From an uncultured Caulobacterales bacterium (lineage in GTDB: Bacteria > Pseudomonadota > Alphaproteobacteria > Caulobacterales > Caulobacteraceae), in the NCBI GenBank assembly GCA_903840435.1, contig CAIMFV010000005.1:22962-86961 (forward strand): a stretch of DNA of 64,000 nt, read 5' to 3'. How positions within the stretch are numbered: the stretch's first letter is position 1; each line of letters starts with the position of its first letter. The translations under genes were made by a program, and so were the position numbers. Positions 56,301 to 64,000 of this stretch are shown in pieces. The notes beneath the pieces are model-generated. The model was not told the origin of the DNA. It saw nothing but the letters and a program-made list of their open reading frames with translations, and ran no database searches.

Positions 56301-56996
56301 CTATTTCCAAATCAGCGGCGCCAGGGGGGCGAGCAAGGTCGTCAAGGCGCCGTTCAAGCCCATGCCCACAGCGGCGAAGGCGCCCGCAAGGCCATTGCGA
56401 ACCGCAATCGTGGCCGAGCCAATTCCGCCGCCCGCGACCCCTGCGGCCAATCCTTCTGCCCGCCAATCCTTGATCTTCAACAGGCGAAACACTGACGGGC
56501 CAAGCGCGCTGGCGACAATGCCGCTTGCGATGACCAATACGGTCGTCAGGGCCGGAATTCCACCGATCTCTTCTGCAAGGCCCATAGCGATGGGCGAGGT
56601 GACGGATTTTGGCGTGATGGTCATGCCAATCACGCGAGGAGACCCTAGGATGAAGACAATGCCAACGGCAGTGACCATGGCGGTCGCACCGCCTGTGACC
56701 AAGGCCAAGGTGACGGCGCGGGCGCACTTGCGAATATGATGGAGGTTGCGCGCTAAGGGAATTGCGAGGGCAACTGTCGCTGGCCCGAGCAGCAGGTGGA
56801 TGGGTTGAGCGGCGGCAAAATAACGCCCATAGGGAATATGCGTCGCAATAATCAGTCCACTGATAATTCCTATAGCGATCAAGACAGGATTGGCGAGGGC
56901 TGAGCCGCCAAGACGCCTTTGCACGGCCCGCCCTGCCAGATAGGCAAGTAGGGTAAGGCCCGGCCAGACCAAGGGACCGGCAAGCTCAAAGCTCAT
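56301..56996 (-). CDS. lrgB: LrgB/CidB family membrane protein
   Basis: A 231-residue polytopic protein with the LrgB signature VTSPIAMGLAEEIGGIPALT and VFRLLKIKDWRAEGLAAGVAGGGIGSA. The family exports small metabolites such as pyruvate or glycolate, or modulates murein hydrolases. The start overlaps the lrgA stop by 4 bases (56993-56996). Confidence 0.9.
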   Translation of the reverse strand: MSFELAGPLVWPGLTLLAYLAGRAVQRRLGGSALANPVLIAIGIISGLIIATHIPYGRYFAAAQPIHLLLGPATVALAIPLARNLHHIRKCARAVTLALVTGGATAMVTAVGIVFILGSPRVIGMTITPKSVTSPIAMGLAEEIGGIPALTTVLVIASGIVASALGPSVFRLLKIKDWRAEGLAAGVAGGGIGSATIAVRNGLAGAFAAVGMGLNGALTTLLAPLAPLIWK

Positions 56997-57415
56997 TGGT
57001 CGTCACCTTCGCCACCCGCTCGCGACCCCATGACCCGAACAAATACCGCCCCCGTCGCGACCAAGCCGGCGACGGTGGAGACAATCACCGCGGTTGTCAG
57101 CGAAACCAAATTAGCACTGACCAAGCCCAACTGCGCGACAATGCCGACGCCCGCCGGAATGAACATCAAGCCCATATTGCCAATCATGGCGTCGGCGACC
57201 CGGTCGAGTGCGGTCGGCGCGAGCCTCTCCAGATCCTGAGACTTGGGTCTGGCGTCGCCAAGCACGAGGACAGCGGTGAGCAAGACCATGCCGATGACGG
57301 CGCCGGGCGCCTTGACGGGCATCAGATGCGAAACGACCTCTCCCATCATTTCAAATCCGACCAATATGGCCAAGCCAAAGGGGATATCGGTCACCGACCA
57401 GGATTGCTGCGCCAT
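56993..57415 (-). CDS. lrgA: LrgA/CidA family holin-like membrane protein
   Basis: A 140-residue protein with four membrane segments. It contains PVKAPGAVIGMVLL, the family's LPIPGxVIGM motif in altered form, and MIGNMGLMFIPAGVGIV, the LxFVPAGVGI motif. Together with the overlapping lrgB it forms the standard LrgAB/CidAB pair. No LytTR/LytST regulator is directly adjacent, although a membrane LytTR protein lies 4 kb away. Confidence 0.9.
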   Translation of the reverse strand: MAQQSWSVTDIPFGLAILVGFEMMGEVVSHLMPVKAPGAVIGMVLLTAVLVLGDARPKSQDLERLAPTALDRVADAMIGNMGLMFIPAGVGIVAQLGLVSANLVSLTTAVIVSTVAGLVATGAVFVRVMGSRAGGEGDDQ

Positions 57416-57445
57416 AGGTCGCCTTTTCGCGTGAGTCTGGCGACC

Positions 57446-57865
57446 TTAAAGCGACACCGGCGCTTGCGCCACTCGGAGCAAGGTCTCATGCGCCGCCTCA
57501 CCCAAGGCCAGAGGCAACTCAGCGTCCCGTGCAGGGGCAAGCGTGGTCGCCTTTGACGGCGGATTGAGCGGTGGCCCTAGCCGTTTGACCAGGTGGGCCT
57601 TTAATCCCAGCCGATCCAGACGGGTGCCCCGCACAATGGCAATATGGGTCTCATTGACGCCCAAGGCCAAGGCATTGGCCCAATCTTGCGACCCTTGAAT
57701 TGCCAATTGCGAAATGACCTGTGCCTCGCCGACCCATAGCAGCGTGCGGCGCAAGTCCACATCCCGACGAACCCAGCAAACAAGACCTGGCGCGCGGCAA
57801 TGGCGCACATCGTGGGGCGAAACGATGAGAAATCTCACCCCGCACCAAATCTCCTCGTAACGCAT
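57446..57865 (-). CDS. Hypothetical protein
   Basis: A 139-residue soluble protein beginning MRYEEIWCGVRFLIVSPHD behind a strong GCGGGAGG. It has Cys and Trp residues in the first half (CRAPGLVCWVRRDV) and no signal or membrane segment. The C-terminal third is Pro/Ala-rich. I recognise no family. It lies 30 bases before lrgA on the same strand, so the three may be co-transcribed, and it is divergent from the small gene at 57974. Confidence 0.5.
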   Translation of the reverse strand: MRYEEIWCGVRFLIVSPHDVRHCRAPGLVCWVRRDVDLRRTLLWVGEAQVISQLAIQGSQDWANALALGVNETHIAIVRGTRLDRLGLKAHLVKRLGPPLNPPSKATTLAPARDAELPLALGEAAHETLLRVAQAPVSL

Positions 57866-57973
57866 GCCGCCTCCCGCAAACAGAACATTACAAGAACACA
57901 TAGATCCCCTAACGACAAGAGAGGCTGAGGGGCCTATGTCAGCAAACGGGCACTGCGCGTCGAAGGAGTTGTG

Positions 57974-58141
57974 ATGAAATCGCCGAACCCTCCCGAACTG
58001 ACCGGTAAGGACCTTGGCCTTGAGCCTGACGCACCGCCGGAAATGGTGCGCCGCCGCCAAGCCGCCGCCTCTTTGGTGCAACGTCAACTCGACGAAGCCA
58101 AGGCCCGCGCCTTCGGCCTTACGCGCAAACCTAAGGCCTGA
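57974..58141 (+). CDS. Small basic hypothetical protein, 55 residues
   Basis: ATG 57974 follows an excellent AAGGAG. The product (start MKSPNPPELTGKDLGLEPD) is a short, charged protein with a predicted helix (RRRQAAASLVQRQLDEAKARAFGL) and a basic tail. It has no signal or membrane segment, and the family is unknown. It converges on the DEAD-box gene, ending 11 bases from its stop. The ribosome binding site and codon use support a real gene. Confidence 0.55.
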   Translation: MKSPNPPELTGKDLGLEPDAPPEMVRRRQAAASLVQRQLDEAKARAFGLTRKPKA

Positions 58142-58152
58142 GCACGAAAAGC

Positions 58153-60126
58153 TTAGGCAGGTTCAGGCTTTGCCTTCGATTTCGATTTGGCGAAGTTTGG
58201 CTTGCCGTCCGCGCCCTTGTCGAACCGCGGCTTATCTTTGAAGGGCTTATCTTTGAACGGCTTAGCCTTGAAGGGCTTTTGTCCTTCGGCCCACTTGCCC
58301 TCAGATGGCTTTTTGTCCTTGCCCTTCCAGTCAGCGGAGTCGGCGCGGCCGTGGGGCTTCGGTCCGTCGCGATAGGGCTTGGTGCTCGGTTCCGCCACAT
58401 TCGTCGCCTTGCGATAGGATTTGGAGGACTGGCTTCGGTCGCGGGGTGGCGGCTCGGCATTGATGTCGAGCTTGGCAATCCGCCCACCATCCGAATCGCC
58501 CTTGGCCACAGCCCGGTCAAATTGCTCGATGGCGGATGCAGCGATCTGAAAGCGAGTTTCACGTTCAAACACCCGGATCGCGCCAATATCGGTGCGCGTG
58601 ACATGGCCGCGACGGCAAATGAGCGGCAGGAGCCACCGCGCCTCGGCATTCTTCGAGCGTCCAAGTTCGATGCGATACCAGCTGGCATCTTCAAAGCCAG
58701 GCCTGGGCGCCTCGGGCTCGCTGGCATCATGGTAGCGGGGACCATCTTGGAACCTTGGCCTCTCGTCACGCGACGGCGGCGGTCCAATGGGGCCTGACTC
58801 AGCCAATTCTTCCGGAGCGGGCATGCGGGTGCGCGACAGGGCGACAAGCGCTGCGGCAATATCCAAAACATCGCGACCCTCGGCGAGCTTGCGCGCCAGG
58901 ACCTGATCTTCTTCCGACGCATCCGCAAAGGACGCGACCTGGCTGATCATCCGCGTTTCGTCCTTGGCACGGATCTCGTCAGCGGTGGGCGCGGCCTGCC
59001 ACTTGGCTTCAAGCCGGGCACCTTTGAGCATCTGGTCCAGCCTGCGGCGCTTGGGGTGCGGGGCGAGCAAGATGGCGACGCCCTTGCGGCCAGCGCGGCC
59101 GGTTCGGCCCGACCGATGCTGCAAGGTCTCCCGGTTGGTCGGCAGGTCGGCGTGGATAACAAGATCAAGGTCAGGAATATCAAGGCCGCGGGCCGCAACG
59201 TCTGTCGCGACACAGATACGGGCCCTGCGGTCGCGCAGGTCTTGTAGCGCACGGCTGCGTTCGTTTTGGCTCAACTCGCCTGACAGGGTCGCAACCCCAA
59301 AGCCCCGGTCGTTGAGATTGGCCGACAGCCGCTTTACCCCTTCACGGGTGGCACAAAAGATCAGCGCCCCGTCGGGATCAAAGAAGCGCAGCACATTGAC
59401 CACGGCTGCTTCAATTTCACTCGGCGCAACTGTCACCACGCGATAGTCGATATCGGCATGGCCCTGCTCTCCGCCGCCAATCGACAGACGGACGGCCTTT
59501 TTCTGATAGGTCGAGGCGAGGTCGACAATGGGCTTAGGCAGGGTGGCCGAAAACAACAGGGTCCGCCGATCCTGGGGCGCCGCGTCGAGAATGGCTTCAA
59601 GCTCCTCGCGAAATCCGAGGTCGAGCATTTCGTCGGCCTCGTCGAGCACAACGGCGGCCAGTTCATGCAGATCAAGCTGGCCGCGCTCCAAATGGTCTCG
59701 CAAGCGGCCCGGCGTGCCGACAACAATCTGGGCGCCCCGTTCAAGCAGACGACGCTCGGCGCGTGGGTCCATGCCGCCGACGCAGGATGCGACAACCACG
59801 CCGCGATAAAGCCATTCCAGTTCGCGTTGCACTTGCAAGGCGAGCTCGCGGGTGGGTGCAATCACCAGGGCAAGCGGCGCACTGGGTGGCGGCAGCTCGC
59901 CTGTGTCGGCGAGAATGGCGTCTGCCAGGGCAAGGCCATAGGCGACCGTCTTGCCCGACCCTGTACGGGCCGAGACCAGAAGGTCACGCCCGATCGCCTC
60001 CTTTTGCAACACAGCGGTTTGTACCGGTGTCAGCGAAAGATAGCCGCGCTCAGTCAAGGCATTGCGCAAACGGGGATGCAAAGCCTTGGGCCAAGCGACG
60101 GTTTCAACGGGTTCGGGAGAAGACAT
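58153..60126 (-). CDS. DEAD-box RNA helicase with DbpA-type RNA-binding domain and basic repeat tail
   Basis: A 657-residue SF2 RNA helicase. It has the Q motif LTPVQTAVL, motif I SARTGSGKT, motif II LDEADEML, motif III FSATL, motif V TDVAARGLDIP and motif VI HRSGRTGRAGRKG. After residue about 450 it has a DbpA/CsdA-like RNA-binding domain (ASWYRIELGRSKNAEARWLLPLI). A Lys-rich tail follows with PFKDKPFKDK repeats (58228-58276 in DNA). It probably works in ribosome assembly or RNA turnover, often under cold conditions. Confidence 0.92.
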   Translation of the reverse strand: MSSPEPVETVAWPKALHPRLRNALTERGYLSLTPVQTAVLQKEAIGRDLLVSARTGSGKTVAYGLALADAILADTGELPPPSAPLALVIAPTRELALQVQRELEWLYRGVVVASCVGGMDPRAERRLLERGAQIVVGTPGRLRDHLERGQLDLHELAAVVLDEADEMLDLGFREELEAILDAAPQDRRTLLFSATLPKPIVDLASTYQKKAVRLSIGGGEQGHADIDYRVVTVAPSEIEAAVVNVLRFFDPDGALIFCATREGVKRLSANLNDRGFGVATLSGELSQNERSRALQDLRDRRARICVATDVAARGLDIPDLDLVIHADLPTNRETLQHRSGRTGRAGRKGVAILLAPHPKRRRLDQMLKGARLEAKWQAAPTADEIRAKDETRMISQVASFADASEEDQVLARKLAEGRDVLDIAAALVALSRTRMPAPEELAESGPIGPPPSRDERPRFQDGPRYHDASEPEAPRPGFEDASWYRIELGRSKNAEARWLLPLICRRGHVTRTDIGAIRVFERETRFQIAASAIEQFDRAVAKGDSDGGRIAKLDINAEPPPRDRSQSSKSYRKATNVAEPSTKPYRDGPKPHGRADSADWKGKDKKPSEGKWAEGQKPFKAKPFKDKPFKDKPRFDKGADGKPNFAKSKSKAKPEPA

Positions 60127-60196
60127 GGCCGCCCCTTACGCGAATTTCCGCCGACAAGATAGGGTTGGGCGGCGAAACTCCCTCCGGTTTGCAGAC

Positions 60197-61174
60197 TTAA
60201 CCCTGTGGCGCGCCCAATGTTTTCAGAAAAAAGGCCGTCACTTCACGATTGAACTCTGCATGAAACGCCGCGCGGTCAAAACCTGGGCGGCTTGCACATA
60301 TGAAGCCCGCATATTGGAGCTGCACCGCATTGCACGGCGGCAGAAAGTCAAAATGGTCAGCATTGGCAACCGTGTGGAATTGCGGCGGGCTCGGCAAGGT
60401 GGCGCGGACGGCGTCAGAATAGTCGGGCGCGGGCAAGATGTGATCAAACTCGGCTTTCCAAAGCTGGACCGGAACCGTGACGGCCGCGAGTCCTTGCGAA
60501 CCGAAGGCGAAACCGAGCGCCGGGGCTGCGGCGACGACGGCCTTAATGCGCCCATCATGGATCCAGGTCGTTGGGGCACGTTCCTTTAACTCCGCCTCGG
60601 ACCGCGCCTTTTGCACCAGGCCACAGTCAAAATACTGCGGATGGGCGCGGCAGTGCGGACGCACCAAAGTTAAATCCGGCTCTCCACCCGCCAGCGCCAG
60701 CACCGTAAAGCCGCCAGCGGAAAACCCAAAGGCCCCGACGCGGTTAGGGTCGAGGCCCGCATGGCCCTCCCAACGGGTCAGCATATAGTCGATGAGGAGC
60801 TTGAGTTGGCGGGGACGATTCTCGATCTGGACCACCTTGGACTGGTCGCGATAATTGTCGCCTGTATGGGTGAGGGCGGCGACGACAAATCCTGCCCGCA
60901 CAAGCGCTTGGGCGGTATCTTCGTGTCCGGAATAGACGCCGCCCGTCCCGTGGGAAAAAACGATCAACGCCCTTTGACCCGAAACCGGCGGGGCCTCTGG
61001 AGCCCAAATGCCGAGCTCGACCTCGCCGCCGTTCGGGTCGGGCATGGTCGTGTGGGTGAAAGCGATCTGCGACTCTTCGGCGGCCTGAACCACAGACATA
61101 GGGACCGCAGACATCAGAAATGCGGAAGCGAAATATGCGGCGAAGCGGGCGCCGATCCGCCAAACCTTGAACAT
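60197..61174 (-). CDS. Exported alpha/beta hydrolase
   Basis: A 325-residue protein with a signal peptide (FAAYFASAFLMSAVPMSVVQA). Its alpha/beta-hydrolase domain has the oxyanion region VFSHGTGGVYSGH, nucleophile Ser in GAFGFSAGGFTVL, and a C-terminal His in VANADHFDFL. It resembles the predicted dienelactone hydrolase/platelet-activating-factor acetylhydrolase group (COG4188). The pair Cys in HCRAHPQYFDCG may form a disulfide. The substrate is unknown. It is divergent from the LytTR gene. Confidence 0.82.
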   Translation of the reverse strand: MFKVWRIGARFAAYFASAFLMSAVPMSVVQAAEESQIAFTHTTMPDPNGGEVELGIWAPEAPPVSGQRALIVFSHGTGGVYSGHEDTAQALVRAGFVVAALTHTGDNYRDQSKVVQIENRPRQLKLLIDYMLTRWEGHAGLDPNRVGAFGFSAGGFTVLALAGGEPDLTLVRPHCRAHPQYFDCGLVQKARSEAELKERAPTTWIHDGRIKAVVAAAPALGFAFGSQGLAAVTVPVQLWKAEFDHILPAPDYSDAVRATLPSPPQFHTVANADHFDFLPPCNAVQLQYAGFICASRPGFDRAAFHAEFNREVTAFFLKTLGAPQG

Positions 61175-61302
61175 GGGATCATCCTTTGCGAAGACAGGTC
61201 ACGTCCGCCATCTGTCCTGAGGGAGCGGGGGTCCGAAAGCGGCATTTCGCCAATGGGCGACTGGGTTCGGGGATGGGCGAGCGGATCGGAGCCCGTTGAT
61301 CG

Positions 61303-62064
61303 ATGAAGGATACGCGTGAGAGCGGATGGACATGGGGCAACTGGCGCTTTGAACTTGCGCTAGCGGCCGGGCTTGGCGCCTTTGTCGGTCTCATCGGCCC
61401 CTTTGGCACCTTCCTCTACGGCCCGACGGCGCGCCGCGTGCTCTATTGGGCCGGGATGTTTGTCGTGGGAGGCGCGCTCTTTGGCGTTGGCGTCCGCGCA
61501 ACTTTGCGGCTTGGCACAAGGATCAAGGCGCCTGAAGCCTTGAGTGTCGGGCTTGCGGTCATCCTGTTAACCGCGCCGGTGGCCTGGATCGCGTTTAAGG
61601 TCGATACAAGTCTCTGGCCGCGTGCGGCGCGCTTTGTCACGCCCTTGGCTTGGTACGGTGAGGCCTTGCTGGTTAGCCTGCCGTTTAGTGCCTTTGTGCT
61701 TTGGCTCAGGCGTCAAGGCACGGCGCAAAGCGGGTCGGTAGACATACCGCAACCCTCGCAAAGACCAAGCGCCACGATCATCGCCGCCGAGGTTCTCTGT
61801 CTGCAGATGGAGGACCATTATGTCCGCGTCCATACACGCAGCGGGTCCCAGCTTCATTATGCCACCTTCAGTCAGGCGCTCGCCGCGGTTCACGCTGAGG
61901 ACGGTCGACAAGTGCATCGGTCCTGGTGGGTGGCGCGCCGCGCGGTGACGCGCGTCCACTATGTCGGACGCAAGGTCGAGCTTGAGCTGGTCACCGGCCT
62001 GCGGGCGCCGGTCGCGCGCGCATCTGTGGCGGGTTTGAAGGCGGCGGGCTGGTTGGCGACCTGA
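61303..62064 (+). CDS. Membrane-bound LytTR-domain transcription regulator
   Basis: A 253-residue protein with four membrane segments in the first 140 residues and a LytTR DNA-binding domain at the C-terminus. That domain has EVLCLQMEDHYVRVHTRSG, RQVHRSWWVARRAV and VPVARASVAGLKAAGW-like strands. Such regulators sense membrane signals without a kinase. It stands 72 bases upstream of an ABC-2 exporter, which it may control. No typical LytTR double repeat was noticed by eye. Confidence 0.82.
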   Translation: MKDTRESGWTWGNWRFELALAAGLGAFVGLIGPFGTFLYGPTARRVLYWAGMFVVGGALFGVGVRATLRLGTRIKAPEALSVGLAVILLTAPVAWIAFKVDTSLWPRAARFVTPLAWYGEALLVSLPFSAFVLWLRRQGTAQSGSVDIPQPSQRPSATIIAAEVLCLQMEDHYVRVHTRSGSQLHYATFSQALAAVHAEDGRQVHRSWWVARRAVTRVHYVGRKVELELVTGLRAPVARASVAGLKAAGWLAT

Positions 62065-62136
62065 ACGGCTCACCTGTCACAGCCTAGACGGCAATTGGGC
62101 TTGCCCGAGACCGGCGAAACAGGTCAATCTTGTTAA

Positions 62137-63105
62137 ATGATATCTGACCCCTCCCCTGATCGTGCTGATCTTGCCATCGATATTCAAGGCTTAAGCAAAA
62201 CCTATGCGGGGGGCTTTTGCGCGCTGAACGATGTCAGCCTATCTATCGGGCGGGGGGAAATCTTTGCGCTCCTTGGGCCCAATGGCGCGGGCAAGACGAC
62301 CTTGATCGGCGCAGTGTGTGGGCTGGTGAGACCCACCTCGGGCGTACTGCGCGTCGACGGCTTCGATGTGGCCTGTGACTTTCGCCAAGCGCGGGCGCGC
62401 ATTGGACTGGTGCCGCAAGAACTGCATGTGGAGTCGTTTGAAAAGGTCATTGTGACCGTGCGCCATAGTCGGGCCCTGTTCGGCAAGCCGCCCAATCCTG
62501 GACTGATCGAACAGATCCTGCGTGACCTCTCCTTGTGGGACAAGCGCGATAACCGCATCTTGACCCTGTCGGGCGGCATGAAGCGGCGGGTGATGATTGC
62601 CAAGGCCTTGGCCCACGAACCCACCATCCTGTTTCTCGACGAACCGACAGCCGGCGTTGATGTGGAATTGCGCCGTGACATGTGGGCCCTGGTGCAAAAG
62701 CTCGCGGATCGCGGTGTGACCGTGGTGCTGACCACCCACTACATCGAAGAAGCGGAGGAATTGGCCGGGCGAATTGGGGTAATCTCCAAGGGCCGATTGA
62801 TCCTGGTCGAGGAAAAGGCACGCTTGATGCGTCAGTTGGGGAAAAAGGCGCTGGTCCTGACCCTGACCGCGCCGATTGCCAGCCTACCCGCCCCCCTCTT
62901 GGCCCGAGGCGTCAAGCTTAGCGATGCAGGCCGCACCTTAACCCTCGGTTTTGACGCCCGAGAGGGTGAGCTTGGCCTCAACGCCTTGATGTCTGGCTTG
63001 ATGGCGGAATTGCAAAATGAAGGGCTGGAGCTCAGCGACCTGAAAACCGAAGAAAGCTCGCTCGAAGATATTTTTGTGGATCTGGTGTCGGAGCGCGCCG
63101 CATGA
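62137..63105 (+). CDS. ABC-2 exporter ATP-binding protein
   Basis: A 322-residue ATPase. Walker A is [12 protein letters not shown], the signature is [15 protein letters not shown], Walker B is [12 protein letters not shown], and the switch His is in [12 protein letters not shown] 70-residue C-terminal extension is typical of CcmA/YadG-type drug or polymer exporters. Its stop overlaps the permease start (ATGA). YadGH-like pairs export unknown substrates. Confidence 0.9.
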   Translation: MISDPSPDRADLAIDIQGLSKTYAGGFCALNDVSLSIGRGEIFALLGPNGAGKTTLIGAVCGLVRPTSGVLRVDGFDVACDFRQARARIGLVPQELHVESFEKVIVTVRHSRALFGKPPNPGLIEQILRDLSLWDKRDNRILTLSGGMKRRVMIAKALAHEPTILFLDEPTAGVDVELRRDMWALVQKLADRGVTVVLTTHYIEEAEELAGRIGVISKGRLILVEEKARLMRQLGKKALVLTLTAPIASLPAPLLARGVKLSDAGRTLTLGFDAREGELGLNALMSGLMAELQNEGLELSDLKTEESSLEDIFVDLVSERAA

Positions 63106-63863
63106 ATCTGATCGGCGTCGTCGCCATTTTTCGCTATGAGCTTGGCCGCTGGTTTCGCACGCTAGGCCAAAGCATTCTGGCGCCCGTTATCTCCACCGCC
63201 CTCTATTTTGTCGTCTTCGGCTCGGCCATTGGCGGGCGGATGAGCGCCATTGACGGCGTTGCCTATGCGGCCTTCATCGTCCCTGGCCTGTTGATGCTTT
63301 CGGTGCTGACCGAAAGTCTTGGCAATGCAGCCTTTGGCATCTTCATGCCCAAATGGGCCGGCACAATCTATGAGGTCTTGTCAGCACCCATAGCCTGGTG
63401 GGAGGCGGTCATTGGATTTGTTGGCGCCGCATCTGCCAAGTCGATGATCCTGGCTCTGATTATCCTGATCACCGCGCGGGTATTTGTGCCCTTCCAGATC
63501 CTGCATCCCGTTTGGATGCTCGCCTATCTGGTTCTGACCAGTCTGAGCTTCTCGCTCTTTGGCTTCATCATTGGCCTCTTATCCGACACCTGGGAAAAGC
63601 TTCAGATCGGCCCGATCCTCGTCATCACGCCCCTAACCTTTTTGGGTGGCAGCTTCTATTCGGTGAATATGTTGCCGCCGTTTTGGCGCAGTGTGACGCT
63701 GTTTAATCCGGTGGTTTATTTAATCTCCGGCTTTCGCTGGAGCTTTTACGGCCACTCCGATGTGGCGCCGGTCATTAGTCTCAGCGTCAGCTTGGGCTTT
63801 CTTGTTTTGTCGCTGATGATCGTCTGGCGGATCTTCTCGACCGGCTACAAACTCCGCCCCTAG
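63102..63863 (+). CDS. ABC-2 exporter permease (YadH-like)
   Basis: A 253-residue six-helix permease of the ABC-2 family. It has [30 protein letters not shown], and the family motif [20 protein letters not shown] followed by [12 protein letters not shown]. It is translationally coupled to the ATPase. The stop TAG at 63861 supplies the TA dinucleotide that borders the IS630-like remnant. Confidence 0.9.
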   Translation: MNLIGVVAIFRYELGRWFRTLGQSILAPVISTALYFVVFGSAIGGRMSAIDGVAYAAFIVPGLLMLSVLTESLGNAAFGIFMPKWAGTIYEVLSAPIAWWEAVIGFVGAASAKSMILALIILITARVFVPFQILHPVWMLAYLVLTSLSFSLFGFIIGLLSDTWEKLQIGPILVITPLTFLGGSFYSVNMLPPFWRSVTLFNPVVYLISGFRWSFYGHSDVAPVISLSVSLGFLVLSLMIVWRIFSTGYKLRP

Positions 63864-63869
63864 AGTCTG

Positions 63870-64000
63870 TCAGGATAGGACGGAAGCATATCCGGCGTGG
63901 CGAAGGTAATTCGCGCACTCTTGTGAGGTGAACGCGTCGAGCAGCGTACCGACCCGCTGCCATGTGGCCTCGACGGTTCGTTCCTCTGCCTTTCGGACGA
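63870..64000 (-). mobile_element. C-terminal end of an IS630-family transposase (cut by window edge)
   Basis: Translating the minus strand in frame to the TGA at 63872-63870 gives VRKAEERTVEATWQRVGTLLDAF, then TSQECANYLRHAGYASVLS. This is the tail of an IS630-type DDE transposase, which usually ends with a helix like ECANYFxNAGY. The remainder lies beyond 64000. IS630 elements insert at TA, and the TA of the permease stop codon just precedes a possible terminal repeat starting at 63863. Confidence 0.7.

Overview
The window comes from an alphaproteobacterium that makes bacteriochlorophyll. Its left edge is the N-terminal 468 residues of BchE, the anaerobic Mg-protoporphyrin monomethyl ester cyclase. 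The remaining content fits an aerobic anoxygenic phototroph near Caulobacterales/Hyphomonadaceae: tmk-holB-tatD-MBL hydrolase, tig-clpP-clpX-lon-hup, glnBA, argH-lipoprotein-lysA and a COG4705 membrane protein. The genus is an inference; no rRNA is present.

Layout. 1-6.6 kb: bchE, two low-complexity Gly-rich exported proteins, an HpaB-type flavin monooxygenase, an SDR protein and a lipoprotein. 6.6-10.0 kb (minus): tmk, holB, tatD and an MBL hydrolase in one overlapping operon. 10.1 kb: tRNA-Ser(TGA). 10.2-15.2 kb: an accessory island beside that tRNA, holding a three-gene cassette whose stops and starts overlap (UvrD-like helicase, DarT-like ADP-ribosyltransferase, ADP-ribosylglycohydrolase fused to a VOC domain). 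The island ends in a vapBC module whose toxin gene is cut after about 10 recognisable codons. 15.7-22.4 kb: GST, membrane protein, S9 peptidase, methyltransferase, GMC oxidoreductase. 22.4-30.6 kb: tRNA-Val, hup, lon, clpX, a HAD phosphatase, clpP, tig, tRNA-Leu. 30.6-34.8 kb: NAD(P)HX repair enzyme, histidine phosphatase, PII and glutamine synthetase. 34.9-39.1 kb: acyl-CoA dehydrogenase, glycine-oxidase-like FAD enzyme, a small protein and a GT-C-like membrane protein.

39.2-50.2 kb is a single plus-strand polyamine operon: aldehyde dehydrogenase, gamma-glutamylputrescine synthetase, a four-gene Pot-type ABC importer, PuuD-like amidase, SpuC-like aminotransferase and a Tat-exported spermidine dehydrogenase. 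It covers uptake and both the glutamylated and the direct transamination routes. 50.3-64.0 kb holds a phosphodiester glycosidase, a class C beta-lactamase-like protein lacking its catalytic SxxK and YxN residues, TlpA and argH arranged head to head with overlapping start codons, lysA, lrgAB, a DbpA-like DEAD-box helicase, an alpha/beta hydrolase, a membrane LytTR regulator, an ABC-2 exporter, and at the right edge the end of an IS630-type transposase.

The best candidate for an undescribed system is the helicase-DarT-ARH/VOC cassette at 10.8-14.7 kb. It looks like a DNA ADP-ribosylation toxin/antitoxin or phage-defence module in which an ARH-family hydrolase takes the place of the usual DarG macrodomain antitoxin.
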